Assembly: GCA_023134145.1 (NCBI GenBank)
Contig: JAGLUW010000026.1
Span: 1-64,000 of the forward strand
From: Sulfuriflexus sp.
GTDB lineage: Bacteria; Pseudomonadota; Gammaproteobacteria; AKS1
Reading direction: 5' to 3'
Length of the DNA stretch: 64,000 bases
Each line of letters starts with the position of its first letter. Position 1 is the stretch's first letter. A program made the translations under genes and the position numbers. Under the pieces are notes generated by a model. It was not told the origin of the DNA. It did no database searches and saw only the letters and a program-made list of their open reading frames with translations. Positions 34,306 to 42,687 of the stretch are shown here, in pieces.

Positions 34306-34458
34306 TTAACTGCTGGCTCAGCAAGCGGCCTGCGGTTGGCTCACAGAACACTACGTGTTCATTGTGAGTATCTTAACCTTCGTACCGAAGGTTCAAGCTA
34401 ACTCGCAATTCACTATCATCCAATCACTGACGCCGTTCGCCGACGTTATTGTGATATT
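34306..34458. other. Hairpin-rich intergenic segment
   Basis: Between the DUF1289 remnant and selO there are several near-perfect hairpins: CTCACAGAACAC tac GTGTTC at TGTGAG (34340-34368) and AACCTTCG tac CGAAGGTT (34374-34392). The CTCACAGAA/TTC-ATTGTGAG ends repeat those of the structure at 983-1076. No gene is seen. Confidence 0.5.
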
Positions 34459-34515
34459 ACAAAGAACAACGCCAGCTTTTAAGAAGAACAACGCCAGATT
34501 TTTAAGAAGAACAAC
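34459..34515 (-). repeat. Tandem copies of the selO 3' end
   Basis: A 22-23-base unit (aagaagaacaacgccag plus T's on the plus strand) occurs two and a half times, at 34461, 34481 and 34504. Read on the minus strand each unit begins TGTTCTTCTTAA, which in the third copy encodes the last residues Cys-Ser-Ser and stop of SelO. The 3' end of selO has therefore been duplicated downstream of itself. Confidence 0.75.
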
Positions 34516-35989
34516 TTACGGAAATACTCTGTGCCCAGTCGGGTGGTAGGCCTGCGTATTGTTCATTTTCGGGTTGTTCATCAAAGGGCTTGCGTAATAA
34601 TTCAAGCAAGCGATCAATCTCTGAATAATCCTTTTCATCTTCTGCTTTACGAATGGCGGCTTCGGCCATGTAGTTGCGTAGAATATATTTAGGATTTACT
34701 TTATTCATTGCGGTGGCACGTTGTGTGTCTGTAGCAGGTTCATGTTTAAGGCGTCGAGTATATTTTACTGCCCAGCTATCAAATACTTCACGTTGGATGA
34801 ACATATCTCGTAATGGTGCATTGTATTGTTCTTCAATGGTTGAGAACCGAGATAATTTTCGGAATAAAATAGTGTAGTCAACTTTGTCTGCGGCCATGAG
34901 TTCGAGCAGTTCTTGCATGATGCCTTGGTCTTCATCTCGTTGCGTTGCGAAACCAAGTTTGCTGCGCATGAGCTGGGAATATTCTTCAACATAAGCGGGT
35001 TGGTAGCATTCGAGTTCGGCACGCGCCAAGTTTGCCGCTTGTTGTCCATCGTCGTGAAATAAAGGTAGAAGGGATTGAGCGAGACAGCTTAGATTAAATA
35101 AACCAATACTCGGTTGTTGATTAAAGGCATAACGACCTTGATGATCGGAATGGTTACAAACATACGTTGGGTCATAGGCTTCCATAAAACCGTAGGGGCC
35201 GTAGTCGATGGTCAGTCCAAGGATCGACATATTGTCAGTATTCATTACACCATGTGAGAATCCAACCGTTTGCCAGCCGGCTAACATACGTGCTGTACGT
35301 TGAATTACTTCGGCGAGTAATTTTACATAGTGGTCATCGGCATTCATGAATTCTGGATAGTGGGATTCAATAACATGATCAGCGAGTGTCTTAATATGAT
35401 CGTGGTGATTGCTGTGATAGAAATATTCAAAGCTACCAAATCGTACGTGCGATGGAGCTACGCGTAGTAGCATTGCACCGGGCTCGATTTGTTCTCGGTA
35501 AATTTCTTCATCACTGCCGATAATACATAGAGCGCGGCTACTGGGAATACCTAAATGATGCATGGCTTCACCACAGAGGTATTCACGAATCGTTGAACGT
35601 AATACGGCACGGCCATCGGAGCCACGCGAATAAGGTGTTGGGCCACTGCCTTTTATTTGCAAATCCCATTTACCGTTATTTTTTGTTTCGAGTTCACCGA
35701 GCATAATCGCGCGGCCATCGCCAAGGCGTGGTACGAATTGACCAAATTGATGTCCGGCATAGCACTGCGCGATAGGTTGCATGTCGGGCAATAATTCTTG
35801 TGCAGAAAAAGCCGCGAGTTGGGCAGGATCAGAAAAATCGATGCCTTCAAGTTCGAGTAGTTTAACAACATCTTCATTAAGGCTAGCCAGATGCGCATTC
35901 TCAAGTGGTTGCGGATCAACAAGACTAAAAAACTCTTCGGGTAGTCGAGCAAAGCTGTTGTTGAATTTCAATTTATCGAGAGCAGTCAT
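34502..35989 (-). CDS. selO: Protein adenylyltransferase SelO (YdiU)
   Basis: A 495-residue pseudokinase-fold enzyme that transfers AMP to Ser/Thr/Tyr of target proteins, linked to oxidative stress. Visible blocks: the N-terminal FARLPEEFFSLV, AGHQFGQFVPRLGDGRAI, the Lys-containing LQIKGSGPTPYSRGSDGRAV, and HGVMNTDNMSILGLTIDYGPYGF. The conserved tail ends in Cys-Ser-Ser, the Cys occupying the place of selenocysteine in animal SelO. Its last codons are part of a short tandem repeat. Single gene. Confidence 0.96.
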   Translation of the reverse strand: MTALDKLKFNNSFARLPEEFFSLVDPQPLENAHLASLNEDVVKLLELEGIDFSDPAQLAAFSAQELLPDMQPIAQCYAGHQFGQFVPRLGDGRAIMLGELETKNNGKWDLQIKGSGPTPYSRGSDGRAVLRSTIREYLCGEAMHHLGIPSSRALCIIGSDEEIYREQIEPGAMLLRVAPSHVRFGSFEYFYHSNHHDHIKTLADHVIESHYPEFMNADDHYVKLLAEVIQRTARMLAGWQTVGFSHGVMNTDNMSILGLTIDYGPYGFMEAYDPTYVCNHSDHQGRYAFNQQPSIGLFNLSCLAQSLLPLFHDDGQQAANLARAELECYQPAYVEEYSQLMRSKLGFATQRDEDQGIMQELLELMAADKVDYTILFRKLSRFSTIEEQYNAPLRDMFIQREVFDSWAVKYTRRLKHEPATDTQRATAMNKVNPKYILRNYMAEAAIRKAEDEKDYSEIDRLLELLRKPFDEQPENEQYAGLPPDWAQSISVSCSS

Positions 35990-36075
35990 CTGGTCATATT
36001 CTTTAGTAAGCAGCTCAGGTATTTTACATGGAATTACGCTGCAATATAGTCATGTTGAGAGTAAGGGTATGGGGT

Positions 36076-36327
36076 TTAGCTTCGGTTGCGCAGTGGTTTA
36101 AATAGGTATTCGAGGCCGTTAATTTTTATTTCGTGAACAATTTTCAGCATTTCGCCTAATTCACCATTCGGAAAACCTTTATTGGCAAACCAGATGACAT
36201 AAGGTTCGGGTAGATCAATGAGGAGTCGGTTGGCGTATTTACCAAACGGCATTCGATAGTCGGCTAGCTTAAGTAAAATTCGGGGATCTGAATTAAGCGG
36301 TAGTTCTGGGTCTAAAGGGGCATCCAC
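36076..36327 (-). CDS. DUF3820 family protein
   Basis: An 83-residue soluble protein. MPFGKYANRLLIDLPEPYVIWFANKGFPNGELGEML contains the FGKY...DLP..Y..WF motif of DUF3820, a small family once described as a quorum-sensing-regulated virulence factor; its biochemistry is not known to me. The ATG is two bases after the stop of the glutaredoxin-like gene, so the two are translated from one transcript. Confidence 0.88.
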   Translation of the reverse strand: MDAPLDPELPLNSDPRILLKLADYRMPFGKYANRLLIDLPEPYVIWFANKGFPNGELGEMLKIVHEIKINGLEYLFKPLRNRS

Positions 36328-36329
36328 CT

Positions 36330-36716
36330 TTAAGCAGCAGTGGCCCGTAAGTAGCTGATGATATCATTTGATTCGTAAAGCCAATTCGCATTGCCTTCAT
36401 CATCAATGACTTTGAGACAAGGCACCTTGATTTGACCGCCACCCTGCATAAGTTGCTCACGATGTTCATTATTATGCTGCGCATCGAGGTGTTCGATATT
36501 TAAAGACTGGCGCTTAATAGAGCGACGAACCTTGATACAAAAAGGGCAGGTCTTAAATTGGTAAAGCGTCATGTTGGCAGTGATCGCATCAACTTGTTCT
36601 TGAGCCGTATCGCTACGCTCAACACCACGAGGTGTGGTGATCCAATCGCCAAGCAGCATGATCGGGCCAATGATGGCGCGTAGGGTTTTGAAAAATGCTC
36701 GAATCAACCACTTCAT
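36330..36716 (-). CDS. Membrane-associated glutaredoxin
   Basis: A 128-residue protein: an N-terminal hydrophobic segment (about 8-24, RAFFKTLRAIIGPIMLLGDW), a short linker, and a glutaredoxin domain from about residue 50. The dithiol active site is TCPFCIKVRRSI; the cis-Pro region is QIKVPCLKV and the glutathione-site tail is YESNDIISYL. It should reduce disulfides or mixed disulfides with glutathione, on the cytoplasmic face if the N-terminus is only an anchor. Upstream partner of the DUF3820 gene. Confidence 0.88.
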   Translation of the reverse strand: MKWLIRAFFKTLRAIIGPIMLLGDWITTPRGVERSDTAQEQVDAITANMTLYQFKTCPFCIKVRRSIKRQSLNIEHLDAQHNNEHREQLMQGGGQIKVPCLKVIDDEGNANWLYESNDIISYLRATAA

Positions 36717-36826
36717 TTGATTTTACCGTTGCGTAAGTGCCTAAATTGAACGCCATTATATAAGTTTTTTGTGATGTTTGTCCTGATCTTGCCTCGCCCC
36801 TCTCAAATGCTTGTTTCTCTAGGACT

Positions 36827-36856
36827 TTTACCAAATGGCCGAAGCCAAGGTATACT
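36827..36856 (+). promoter_or_regulatory. Probable efpL promoter
   Basis: TTTACC at 36827-36832 and TATACT at 36851-36856, 18 bases apart, make a fair sigma-70 promoter. Transcription would start about 30 bases before the GTG of efpL. Confidence 0.5.
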
Positions 36857-36892
36857 ATGTGGCAGTGAAATCATGAAGACTTGGAGAAAACC

Positions 36893-37459
36893 GTGCCGAA
36901 GGCAAGTGACTTAAAACGTGGAATGATTGTTGAAATTAATGGCATGCCACATGCCGTTAAGAAAGTGGACTGTAAAAGCCCATCATCGCGTGGAGCGGCG
37001 ACGCTTTATAAAATTCGATTTAATAATCTACAAACACGTCAGAAGCTTGATGAATCGTATAAGGGTGATGATCTGCTGAAAGACGCGGATTGTGTAAGAA
37101 CTCAGGTGCAATATTCATATACCGATGGCGACATGATGATCTTCATGGATATGACTGATTACAGTCAGCATAATCTTTCTGAAAGTGAGCTTGAAGGCCA
37201 GCGCGAATATATTACCGAAGGTCTAGAAGGCATTACTGCTTTATTAATGGATGGCCAAATTATTGGAATTGAATTACCCGCGTCGGTAACAATGACGGTG
37301 GTGGATACAGCGCCCAATATTAAAGGCTCCACGGCGGCAGGGCGAACTAAACCGGCGACGTTGAATACGGGGCTTGAAATACAGGTGCCGGAATATATCG
37401 AAATAGGTGAAGTAGTTAAGGTACATACCGGTAACGGTAATTTTATGTCACGTGCATAA
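36893..37459 (+). CDS. efpL: Elongation factor P-like protein EfpL (YeiP)
   Basis: A 188-residue three-domain EF-P paralogue. The KOW-like domain I is at the N-terminus (ASDLKRGMIVEINGMPHAVKK), and the tip loop reads SPSSRGAATLYK, the EfpL form with Arg where EF-P has its modified Lys. APNIKGSTAAGRTKPATLNTG is the domain III signature. EfpL helps ribosomes through difficult motifs at the E site. I chose GTG at 36893 (GGAG 7 bases upstream, matches E. coli YeiP); a TTG 12 bases earlier is possible. The next gene starts on the base after its stop. Confidence 0.93.
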   Translation: MPKASDLKRGMIVEINGMPHAVKKVDCKSPSSRGAATLYKIRFNNLQTRQKLDESYKGDDLLKDADCVRTQVQYSYTDGDMMIFMDMTDYSQHNLSESELEGQREYITEGLEGITALLMDGQIIGIELPASVTMTVVDTAPNIKGSTAAGRTKPATLNTGLEIQVPEYIEIGEVVKVHTGNGNFMSRA

Positions 37460-38173
37460 ATGACGGATTACAGCATAAAAATTTCACCGCGTGCGAAGCA
37501 TGTGAGTTTGAAAATAACACCAGCAGAAGGCTTGGTGGTGGTTGTGCCGCGTGGCTTTAAAAACCATGATCTATTAGACGAGTTGGTTGAGAGTCGCAGC
37601 GCTTGGATTAAAAAAGTATTTAGTCGTTATGCTGAAGAACCTTCCTTGCAAACGGATGCAGAATTACCTGAATCGATTCAGTTGCCGGCCTTAGATGAAG
37701 ATTGGGCGATTGATTATATTCAAACCAATGCGCGTTCTGTTCGCGCGGTTGAAACAGCGTCATTGCGATTACAAATCATGGGCAACATTGAAGACAGCGA
37801 TGCTTGCGCAAAGGCATTACGACGTTGGTTGATGCGCCGAGCAAAAGAAAACTTGTTACCACTGCTTGAACAAGCAAGTGAAGATTGTGGCTTATCGTTT
37901 AGTAAGGCAACAATACGTGGGCAGCGTACACGCTGGGGTAGTTGTTCAAGCACGGGCTCGATTAATCTTAATTATCAATTGATGTTTGTTCGTCCTGAAA
38001 TGATGAATTATGTTTTGGTTCATGAACTCTGCCATACCGCATATCTAAATCACTCAGCTTCTTTTTATAAGTTGCTCGAAAGTTACATTCCTGATTATCG
38101 ACATCACGAAACTCAGTTAAAACAAGCATGGCGTTCTATGCCTGCATGGTTATATCGGTTGCAAGCAGCCTAA
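37460..38173 (+). CDS. YgjP-like M48/SprT-type metallopeptidase
   Basis: A 237-residue protein of the YgjP/DUF45 family. The zinc motif HELCHTAYLNHSASFYKLL (about residue 188) gives HExxH plus a later His, and GQRTRWGSCSSTGSINLNY is the second family block. It is cytoplasmic, with no signal peptide. Its ATG abuts the efpL stop, and its own stop overlaps the ATG of the next gene, so efpL, this gene and the flavoprotein are an operon. The substrate is not known. Confidence 0.9.
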   Translation: MTDYSIKISPRAKHVSLKITPAEGLVVVVPRGFKNHDLLDELVESRSAWIKKVFSRYAEEPSLQTDAELPESIQLPALDEDWAIDYIQTNARSVRAVETASLRLQIMGNIEDSDACAKALRRWLMRRAKENLLPLLEQASEDCGLSFSKATIRGQRTRWGSCSSTGSINLNYQLMFVRPEMMNYVLVHELCHTAYLNHSASFYKLLESYIPDYRHHETQLKQAWRSMPAWLYRLQAA

Positions 38174-39402
38174 TGTCTGAAGCAGAGCGTTACGATTGCA
38201 TTATTATTGGTGCGGGTGCAGCAGGGTTGATGTGTGCCATTACTGCTGGTCAAGGCGGCCGTAAAGTATTGATTTTAGAAAAATCCAATAAGGTCGGAAA
38301 GAAGATCCTGATGTCTGGTGGAGGGCATTGTAACTTTACCAATATGTATGCCGAGCCTGAAAATTACTTATCTGAAAATCCTCATTTCTGTAAGTCGGCT
38401 TTATCTCGTTATACGCAATGGGATTTTATTGAACTCATTAATAAACACGGCATTACTTATAACGAAAAGAACCATCGTGATAATGACGGTAATGAGATTC
38501 AGAAAGGCCAACTTTTTTGTGATGAGTCGGCTAAGCAAATTGTTGCGATGTTATTAGATGAGTGTCAGCAAGCAGGTGTGGAAATTAGGACGCGTTGTGA
38601 GATTGAATCTGTTGAATGCGATCATGGTTTCAGCTTGGCGACTAATTTAGGCGAGTTACATTGTGATTCACTGGTGGTTGCATCGGGCGGCTTATCAATT
38701 CCGACATTAGGTGGTTCCGGTTTTGGTTATGAGCTAGCGCGTCAATACGGCATGAAGGTGCTTGAGAATCGAGCAGGATTGGTTCCCTTTACACTATCAG
38801 GTTCACTGAAGGAAATGTCAGAACGCTTATCTGGCTTAGCAGCACATGTTGACCTTTCATGTGGGCAACAAAGTTTTAATGAAGATATGTTGTTTACACA
38901 TCGCGGCCTAAGTGGCCCAGCTGTTTTACAACTATCGAGCTACTGGCATGCCGGTGATGCGATTAGTATTAATCTATTACCTGGCAAGGATATCGAAGAG
39001 ATTTTAATGCAGGCAAAACAACAGCAGGCTAAGAGTTTGTTGCGCAATATCTTACTCAAGCACTTACCCAAAAAACTCATTCATGAGTGTGAATCACTTT
39101 GGTGGGGAAAAGAAAAAGACACAGCGATTGCCGAGATAACGGACTCTAAGTTAGAAGAAATAGCCGACCATTTTTCTAACTGGCTTATTAAGCCCTCAGG
39201 TACAGAAGGGTATCGTACTGCTGAGGTCACAATGGGGGGTGTGGATACCAATGATCTTTCCTCGAAGACAATGGAAAGCAAAACACGCCCTAATCTCTAT
39301 TTTATTGGTGAGGTAGTTGATGTGACGGGCCATCTTGGCGGCTATAATTTCCAGTGGGCTTGGTCATCCGGATACGTCGCAGGGTTAAGTGTTTCGAGTT
39401 AA
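38173..39402 (+). CDS. YhiN/HI0933-family FAD flavoprotein
   Basis: A 409-residue flavoprotein of the YhiN (HI0933-like) family. The Rossmann motif CIIIGAGAAGLMCAITAG is at residues 9-26, followed by the family signature KVGKKILMSGGGHCNFTN, and the C-terminal VDVTGHLGGYNFQWAWSSG closes the FAD site. The reaction is unknown for the family. The ATG at 38173 shares a base with the stop of the metallopeptidase gene. The 3' end overlaps the convergent PhnD-type gene by four bases. Confidence 0.93.
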   Translation: MSEAERYDCIIIGAGAAGLMCAITAGQGGRKVLILEKSNKVGKKILMSGGGHCNFTNMYAEPENYLSENPHFCKSALSRYTQWDFIELINKHGITYNEKNHRDNDGNEIQKGQLFCDESAKQIVAMLLDECQQAGVEIRTRCEIESVECDHGFSLATNLGELHCDSLVVASGGLSIPTLGGSGFGYELARQYGMKVLENRAGLVPFTLSGSLKEMSERLSGLAAHVDLSCGQQSFNEDMLFTHRGLSGPAVLQLSSYWHAGDAISINLLPGKDIEEILMQAKQQQAKSLLRNILLKHLPKKLIHECESLWWGKEKDTAIAEITDSKLEEIADHFSNWLIKPSGTEGYRTAEVTMGGVDTNDLSSKTMESKTRPNLYFIGEVVDVTGHLGGYNFQWAWSSGYVAGLSVSS

Positions 39403-40220
39403 TTAAAAGGTTTAATTAACTCTCGTACCACGTCGTAATCGGCATCGTTAGCCGGTGCAAAGCCATTATATTTTTTACTCAACGCCTGAATGATTTCACG
39501 ATGTTTAGGATTCTTTCCATTAAGAGCGAGAAAGGCTTTTTTTAATTTTTCACGGGTGGCCTTGTTAAGGTTCTTGCTAACAGTGATATTGTAGGGAGGG
39601 AGGTGTGGTGAGCTGTATAAGATACGCAGCCCCTTTGACTCCCATTTAAATGCTTTGGTGTCTTTGAGAATGCCCGCATCAAAATCACCGTTCTTCACAC
39701 CACGAGCAATATTGTCGTAGTGACCAATAAATTTATAACTACCGAGTTTATCTAATGGCACACCGGCACCAACGACAACGGCTCGTTGTAGTAAGGCCGC
39801 TTTATCACCAAAGGCAAATTCGGCTCCGGTTAGGTCAGCAATCGTTTTAATGGTGCTATCTTGGCGAACCACAATCATTAGTTGGAATGATGCTTTATTG
39901 TTAGTGACCGTTTTCACAAGAATCTCAGACTGACCTTTTTTATGCGCTTTCAAATAAGCAACCGGTGTTAAATAAGCAAGATCAACGTTGTCTGAAGCAA
40001 CAGCATCAATAGCTGAAGCCATATTAGGTGACAGTCGCAATGAAACCGGTTGTTCGATAGCACGGCTAAGATAATCTGTCATGGGCGTTAATTTTTTATG
40101 CATCACCGCAGGAATATCCATTGCCACAGAACCAAATTTCAATTCATCAGCCGCCACTGTGCCGACGGAAGAGATTAATAATAAACTGAGCGCAGAAACT
40201 AAGAATGATTTGTTTAACAT
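39399..40220 (-). CDS. PhnD-type periplasmic binding protein
   Basis: A 273-residue exported substrate-binding protein: signal peptide (1-24, ending VAA), then the phosphate/phosphite/phosphonate-binding fold (KFGSVAMDIPAVMHKKLTPM, NVDLAYLTPVAYL, GVKNGDFDAGILKDTKAF). No permease or ATPase gene is adjacent. Instead the diguanylate cyclase gene starts upstream on the same strand, 11 bases away, so the protein is more likely a ligand sensor for the cyclase than part of a transporter. The ligand cannot be read; such orphan PhnD proteins bind various oxyanions or small molecules. Confidence 0.85.
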   Translation of the reverse strand: MLNKSFLVSALSLLLISSVGTVAADELKFGSVAMDIPAVMHKKLTPMTDYLSRAIEQPVSLRLSPNMASAIDAVASDNVDLAYLTPVAYLKAHKKGQSEILVKTVTNNKASFQLMIVVRQDSTIKTIADLTGAEFAFGDKAALLQRAVVVGAGVPLDKLGSYKFIGHYDNIARGVKNGDFDAGILKDTKAFKWESKGLRILYSSPHLPPYNITVSKNLNKATREKLKKAFLALNGKNPKHREIIQALSKKYNGFAPANDADYDVVRELIKPFN

Positions 40221-40231
40221 AGTAATAACCT

Positions 40232-41560
40232 CTAAGGTTTTTTTACACTTGCTTTAGGAGCATCAATGTCGGTGTAATAGGTAGTGCAGTTACGACCACT
40301 GTCTTTACTGTGGTACATAGCCATATCCGCATAATGATAAACGTCATCAGGGGATAAAGGCTGTTCTGGAATATATGAATACGTCATCATGCCGAAACTA
40401 GCAGTGACAGTTATTTCATTTATATTATTACGTATTGTGTAGTTTTCAAGTTTAGTTCGTAAATTCTCAGCAATTAGATGTATTGTTTCTTCATCAGTGT
40501 CTTTACAGATAATAGCAAATTCTTCGCCACCGACACGGCAACAGATATCTGATTTCCGCGTGTTTTCTTGAATGTTTTTTGCAACAGCACATAGAACCGC
40601 ATCACCTACGCTATGTCCGTATTGGTCATTTATTTTCTTGAAATGATCTATATCTAAAAGAATTAGACTGACGCTATTTTCATGGCGTTGAGAAAAGGCG
40701 ATTTCTTTCTTTAGTAGAATATCGAAATGTCGTCTATTAAATAAATCAGTGAGGGGGTCAGAAATACTTAATAATTTTAATTTCTGATTGGTTTTTTGTA
40801 ATTCATTGGACTGGTTCTTTAAAAGTATATTTTGTTCTTGTACTTCTTGGTTAACGACCTTTATTTTCGATTCTAATTGCTTAGTTGCAGAATGTAGATG
40901 ATGTTGCAAAGTGTTAAAATGTGAGAAAAGATAACCTAATTCGTCTTTTGCTCGGTAAGCAATCTTTTTCGTAAGCAAACTGGCGCCATTGATACTTTCT
41001 TTTATGCTTCTTGATGTGGAAACAATAGGCCGGATAATGAAAATTGATAAAGCAATATATTCACAGAAAGCAATTACCAATATGAGTAGAATTTCTTTCT
41101 GAATGAGAGTCTTTCGTTGCTGGGATAATTTTTTAATAATCCGACTATTATCAAATTGCAGGCTTAATGAGCCGATAATATTGTCATCTAAGATTATTTC
41201 TTGTTCAAAATAAGTCCAAATATCACTTTCGGTTGAAAGACGACCAGCGCGAGCCATAACATTGCCTTTACTGTTAATGACTTTTGCGTAGTTGATGTCT
41301 TGTGAGTTAACTAATTCATCGAGTAACAACTGAATACTGTGATAGTCGTAACCAATAACAGCATAAGCAACGGATCTAGATGTGAAGCGAGCTAAGTCGC
41401 TGCCTCTTAATTTGGTCTCTTCAATGACGAGCAGTTCTTGTTGGTGTAATGAATGCCAGCCACTGATACCCAATGACAGTAATAGTATTGTAATAAGGAC
41501 GAGACCAATTTTTTGGCGGATACCAAAAGAAAAGAATCCAAGTTTTGTTTGTACTTTCAA
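40232..41560 (-). CDS. Periplasmic-sensing diguanylate cyclase (HAMP-GGDEF)
   Basis: A 442-residue membrane enzyme: TM (about 16-36), a periplasmic sensor (37-150), TM (about 155-177), a HAMP region, a coiled coil (about 230-268) and a GGDEF domain (about 272-430). The active site RVGGEEF is intact, and RKSD five residues before it is the product-inhibition site. It makes c-di-GMP. The short gap to the PhnD-type gene suggests a binding-protein/cyclase signalling pair. RBS and start were not distinguished further. Confidence 0.92.
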   Translation of the reverse strand: MKVQTKLGFFSFGIRQKIGLVLITILLLSLGISGWHSLHQQELLVIEETKLRGSDLARFTSRSVAYAVIGYDYHSIQLLLDELVNSQDINYAKVINSKGNVMARAGRLSTESDIWTYFEQEIILDDNIIGSLSLQFDNSRIIKKLSQQRKTLIQKEILLILVIAFCEYIALSIFIIRPIVSTSRSIKESINGASLLTKKIAYRAKDELGYLFSHFNTLQHHLHSATKQLESKIKVVNQEVQEQNILLKNQSNELQKTNQKLKLLSISDPLTDLFNRRHFDILLKKEIAFSQRHENSVSLILLDIDHFKKINDQYGHSVGDAVLCAVAKNIQENTRKSDICCRVGGEEFAIICKDTDEETIHLIAENLRTKLENYTIRNNINEITVTASFGMMTYSYIPEQPLSPDDVYHYADMAMYHSKDSGRNCTTYYTDIDAPKASVKKP

Positions 41561-42039
41561 TGGTGTCGTCCGGTACAGCTCGAGTAAAATTTTATATCCC
41601 CTACCGTATATCGGCCCAAAGAGAGCATTGCTTTAGTGCAATATTAGAATTTATTAATAAATCGCTACGGGTGAGTAAGTTAGGTGAATTGCGGTTATTT
41701 GGGTTAAATGTGGCTGATTCTGGTCATAAAATCTGCGAAATTCGCTTTTTTGAGGAAAAATTACTTGTTAGTGAGCATAATTATGCCTGTCAGTATTAAA
41801 TGGCGGGTTTAGAACAGTCGGAAATAAAGCCCGTATTGTAGTTAGGGCTTGTATTTATAAGGATTTTTAGTGATAATCGCTCCCACTCGACGAAATAGGT
41901 CGGGTATTACGAGCTAGAAAGCTTGTGATTTTAAGAGCGTTGCATGGATTCAGGACTACTCGGTCGTTACTTTTAGTTATTTCTAAGTTGCCCGTTATGA
42001 AATGCAATAAGTTTTTTTTTATTTTTTAAGGTGCATATC
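41561..42039. other. Long gap with cold-shock gene leader
   Basis: A 479-base gap between the cyclase gene and the downstream cold-shock gene. I find no believable gene; the open frame at 41545-41799 has no family features. The last 170 bases probably form a long 5' leader of the cold-shock mRNA, ending in a T-rich run and AAGGTG ribosome site, as in cspA, where the leader folding senses temperature. The promoter is not pinpointed. Confidence 0.4.
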
Positions 42040-42243
42040 ATGGCAACAGGAACAGTAAAATGGTTTAACGAGTCTAAGGGTTTTGGTTTTATCGCCCCTT
42101 CAGACGGTAGTGCTGACGTATTCGTTCACTTCTCTGCAATTAACTCAGAAGGTTTTCGTACACTGGCTGAAGATCAAGCAGTGAACTACGAAGTAGAAAG
42201 TGGTCCTAAGGGTCCACAAGCTAAGAACGTAACAGTAGCTTAA
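42040..42243 (+). CDS. Cold-shock protein, CspA family
   Basis: A 67-residue single-stranded nucleic-acid-binding protein. RNP1 KGFGFIAP and RNP2 VFVHFSAI are both intact, and the length is typical. It acts as an RNA chaperone. The start is the ATG at 42040 with AAGGTG 6 bases upstream; a GTG three codons earlier is not family-like. A strong terminator follows. Confidence 0.95.
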   Translation: MATGTVKWFNESKGFGFIAPSDGSADVFVHFSAINSEGFRTLAEDQAVNYEVESGPKGPQAKNVTVA

Positions 42244-42260
42244 TTTTTTTAAGCAGCTGT

Positions 42261-42291
42261 AAAAAAGCCCGCCATTGGCGGGCTTTTTTTT
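42261..42291. terminator. Cold-shock gene terminator (bidirectional)
   Basis: aaaaaagcccgcc / ggcgggcttttttt forms a perfect stem with A and T runs on both sides, so it can serve the cold-shock gene and, in reverse, the convergent ppnP gene. Confidence 0.92.
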
Positions 42292-42325
42292 GTGAGGGGT
42301 TAGGGGAGAAGTGTTAGGTGTAAAA

Positions 42326-42352
42326 TCTCCTTACTCCTTACTCCTTACTCCT
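42326..42352. repeat. Heptanucleotide microsatellite
   Basis: The 7-base unit ctcctta is repeated three times and then partly a fourth time between the cold-shock terminator and the ppnP stop codon. Such short tandem repeats can vary in number between strains. Confidence 0.7.
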
Positions 42353-42364
42353 CACATCCCTTTA

Positions 42365-42646
42365 CTAACCATAAACACAAAGATAAGCAGTATCTTCAAT
42401 TACCTTCACATTAAAAGAAGCATTAGCATCCACTTCAAATGATTCACCTGCTTGGTAAGTGACTTCAGCCGCATCATCTGAAAGTTTAATGACAAGCGCG
42501 CCACTGACAACGGTCATGGTTTCTTTCTCTGCGGTGTTAAAAACATATTCACCTGCAGCCATCACGCCGACAGTAGCGGGCAAGGTGCTGGTCTTAAAGG
42601 CAATCGATTTTACTTTGCCGTCAAAATATTCATTGGTATCAAACAT
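42365..42646 (-). CDS. ppnP: Pyrimidine/purine nucleoside phosphorylase PpnP
   Basis: A 93-residue cupin-fold protein. [31 protein letters not shown] and [15 protein letters not shown] match PpnP (DUF1255), which phosphorolyses several nucleosides to free base and ribose 1-phosphate in E. coli. It is full length. A candidate AGAGA ribosome site precedes the ATG. The promoter is in the short gap to purT, which lies upstream on the same strand. Confidence 0.95.
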   Translation of the reverse strand: MFDTNEYFDGKVKSIAFKTSTLPATVGVMAAGEYVFNTAEKETMTVVSGALVIKLSDDAAEVTYQAGESFEVDANASFNVKVIEDTAYLCVYG

Positions 42647-42687
42647 GGTGATTCTCTCTATAAAGATTGTATTAAAAGTTATATAAA

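Noticed and set aside
36330-36716. Glutathione S-transferase instead of glutaredoxin
   Set aside because: The CPFC dithiol site and the short length without an alpha-helical C-terminal domain favour glutaredoxin.
41545-41799. 84-codon frame between the cyclase and cold-shock genes
   Set aside because: It overlaps the start of the cyclase gene, and has no ribosome site or recognisable domain.
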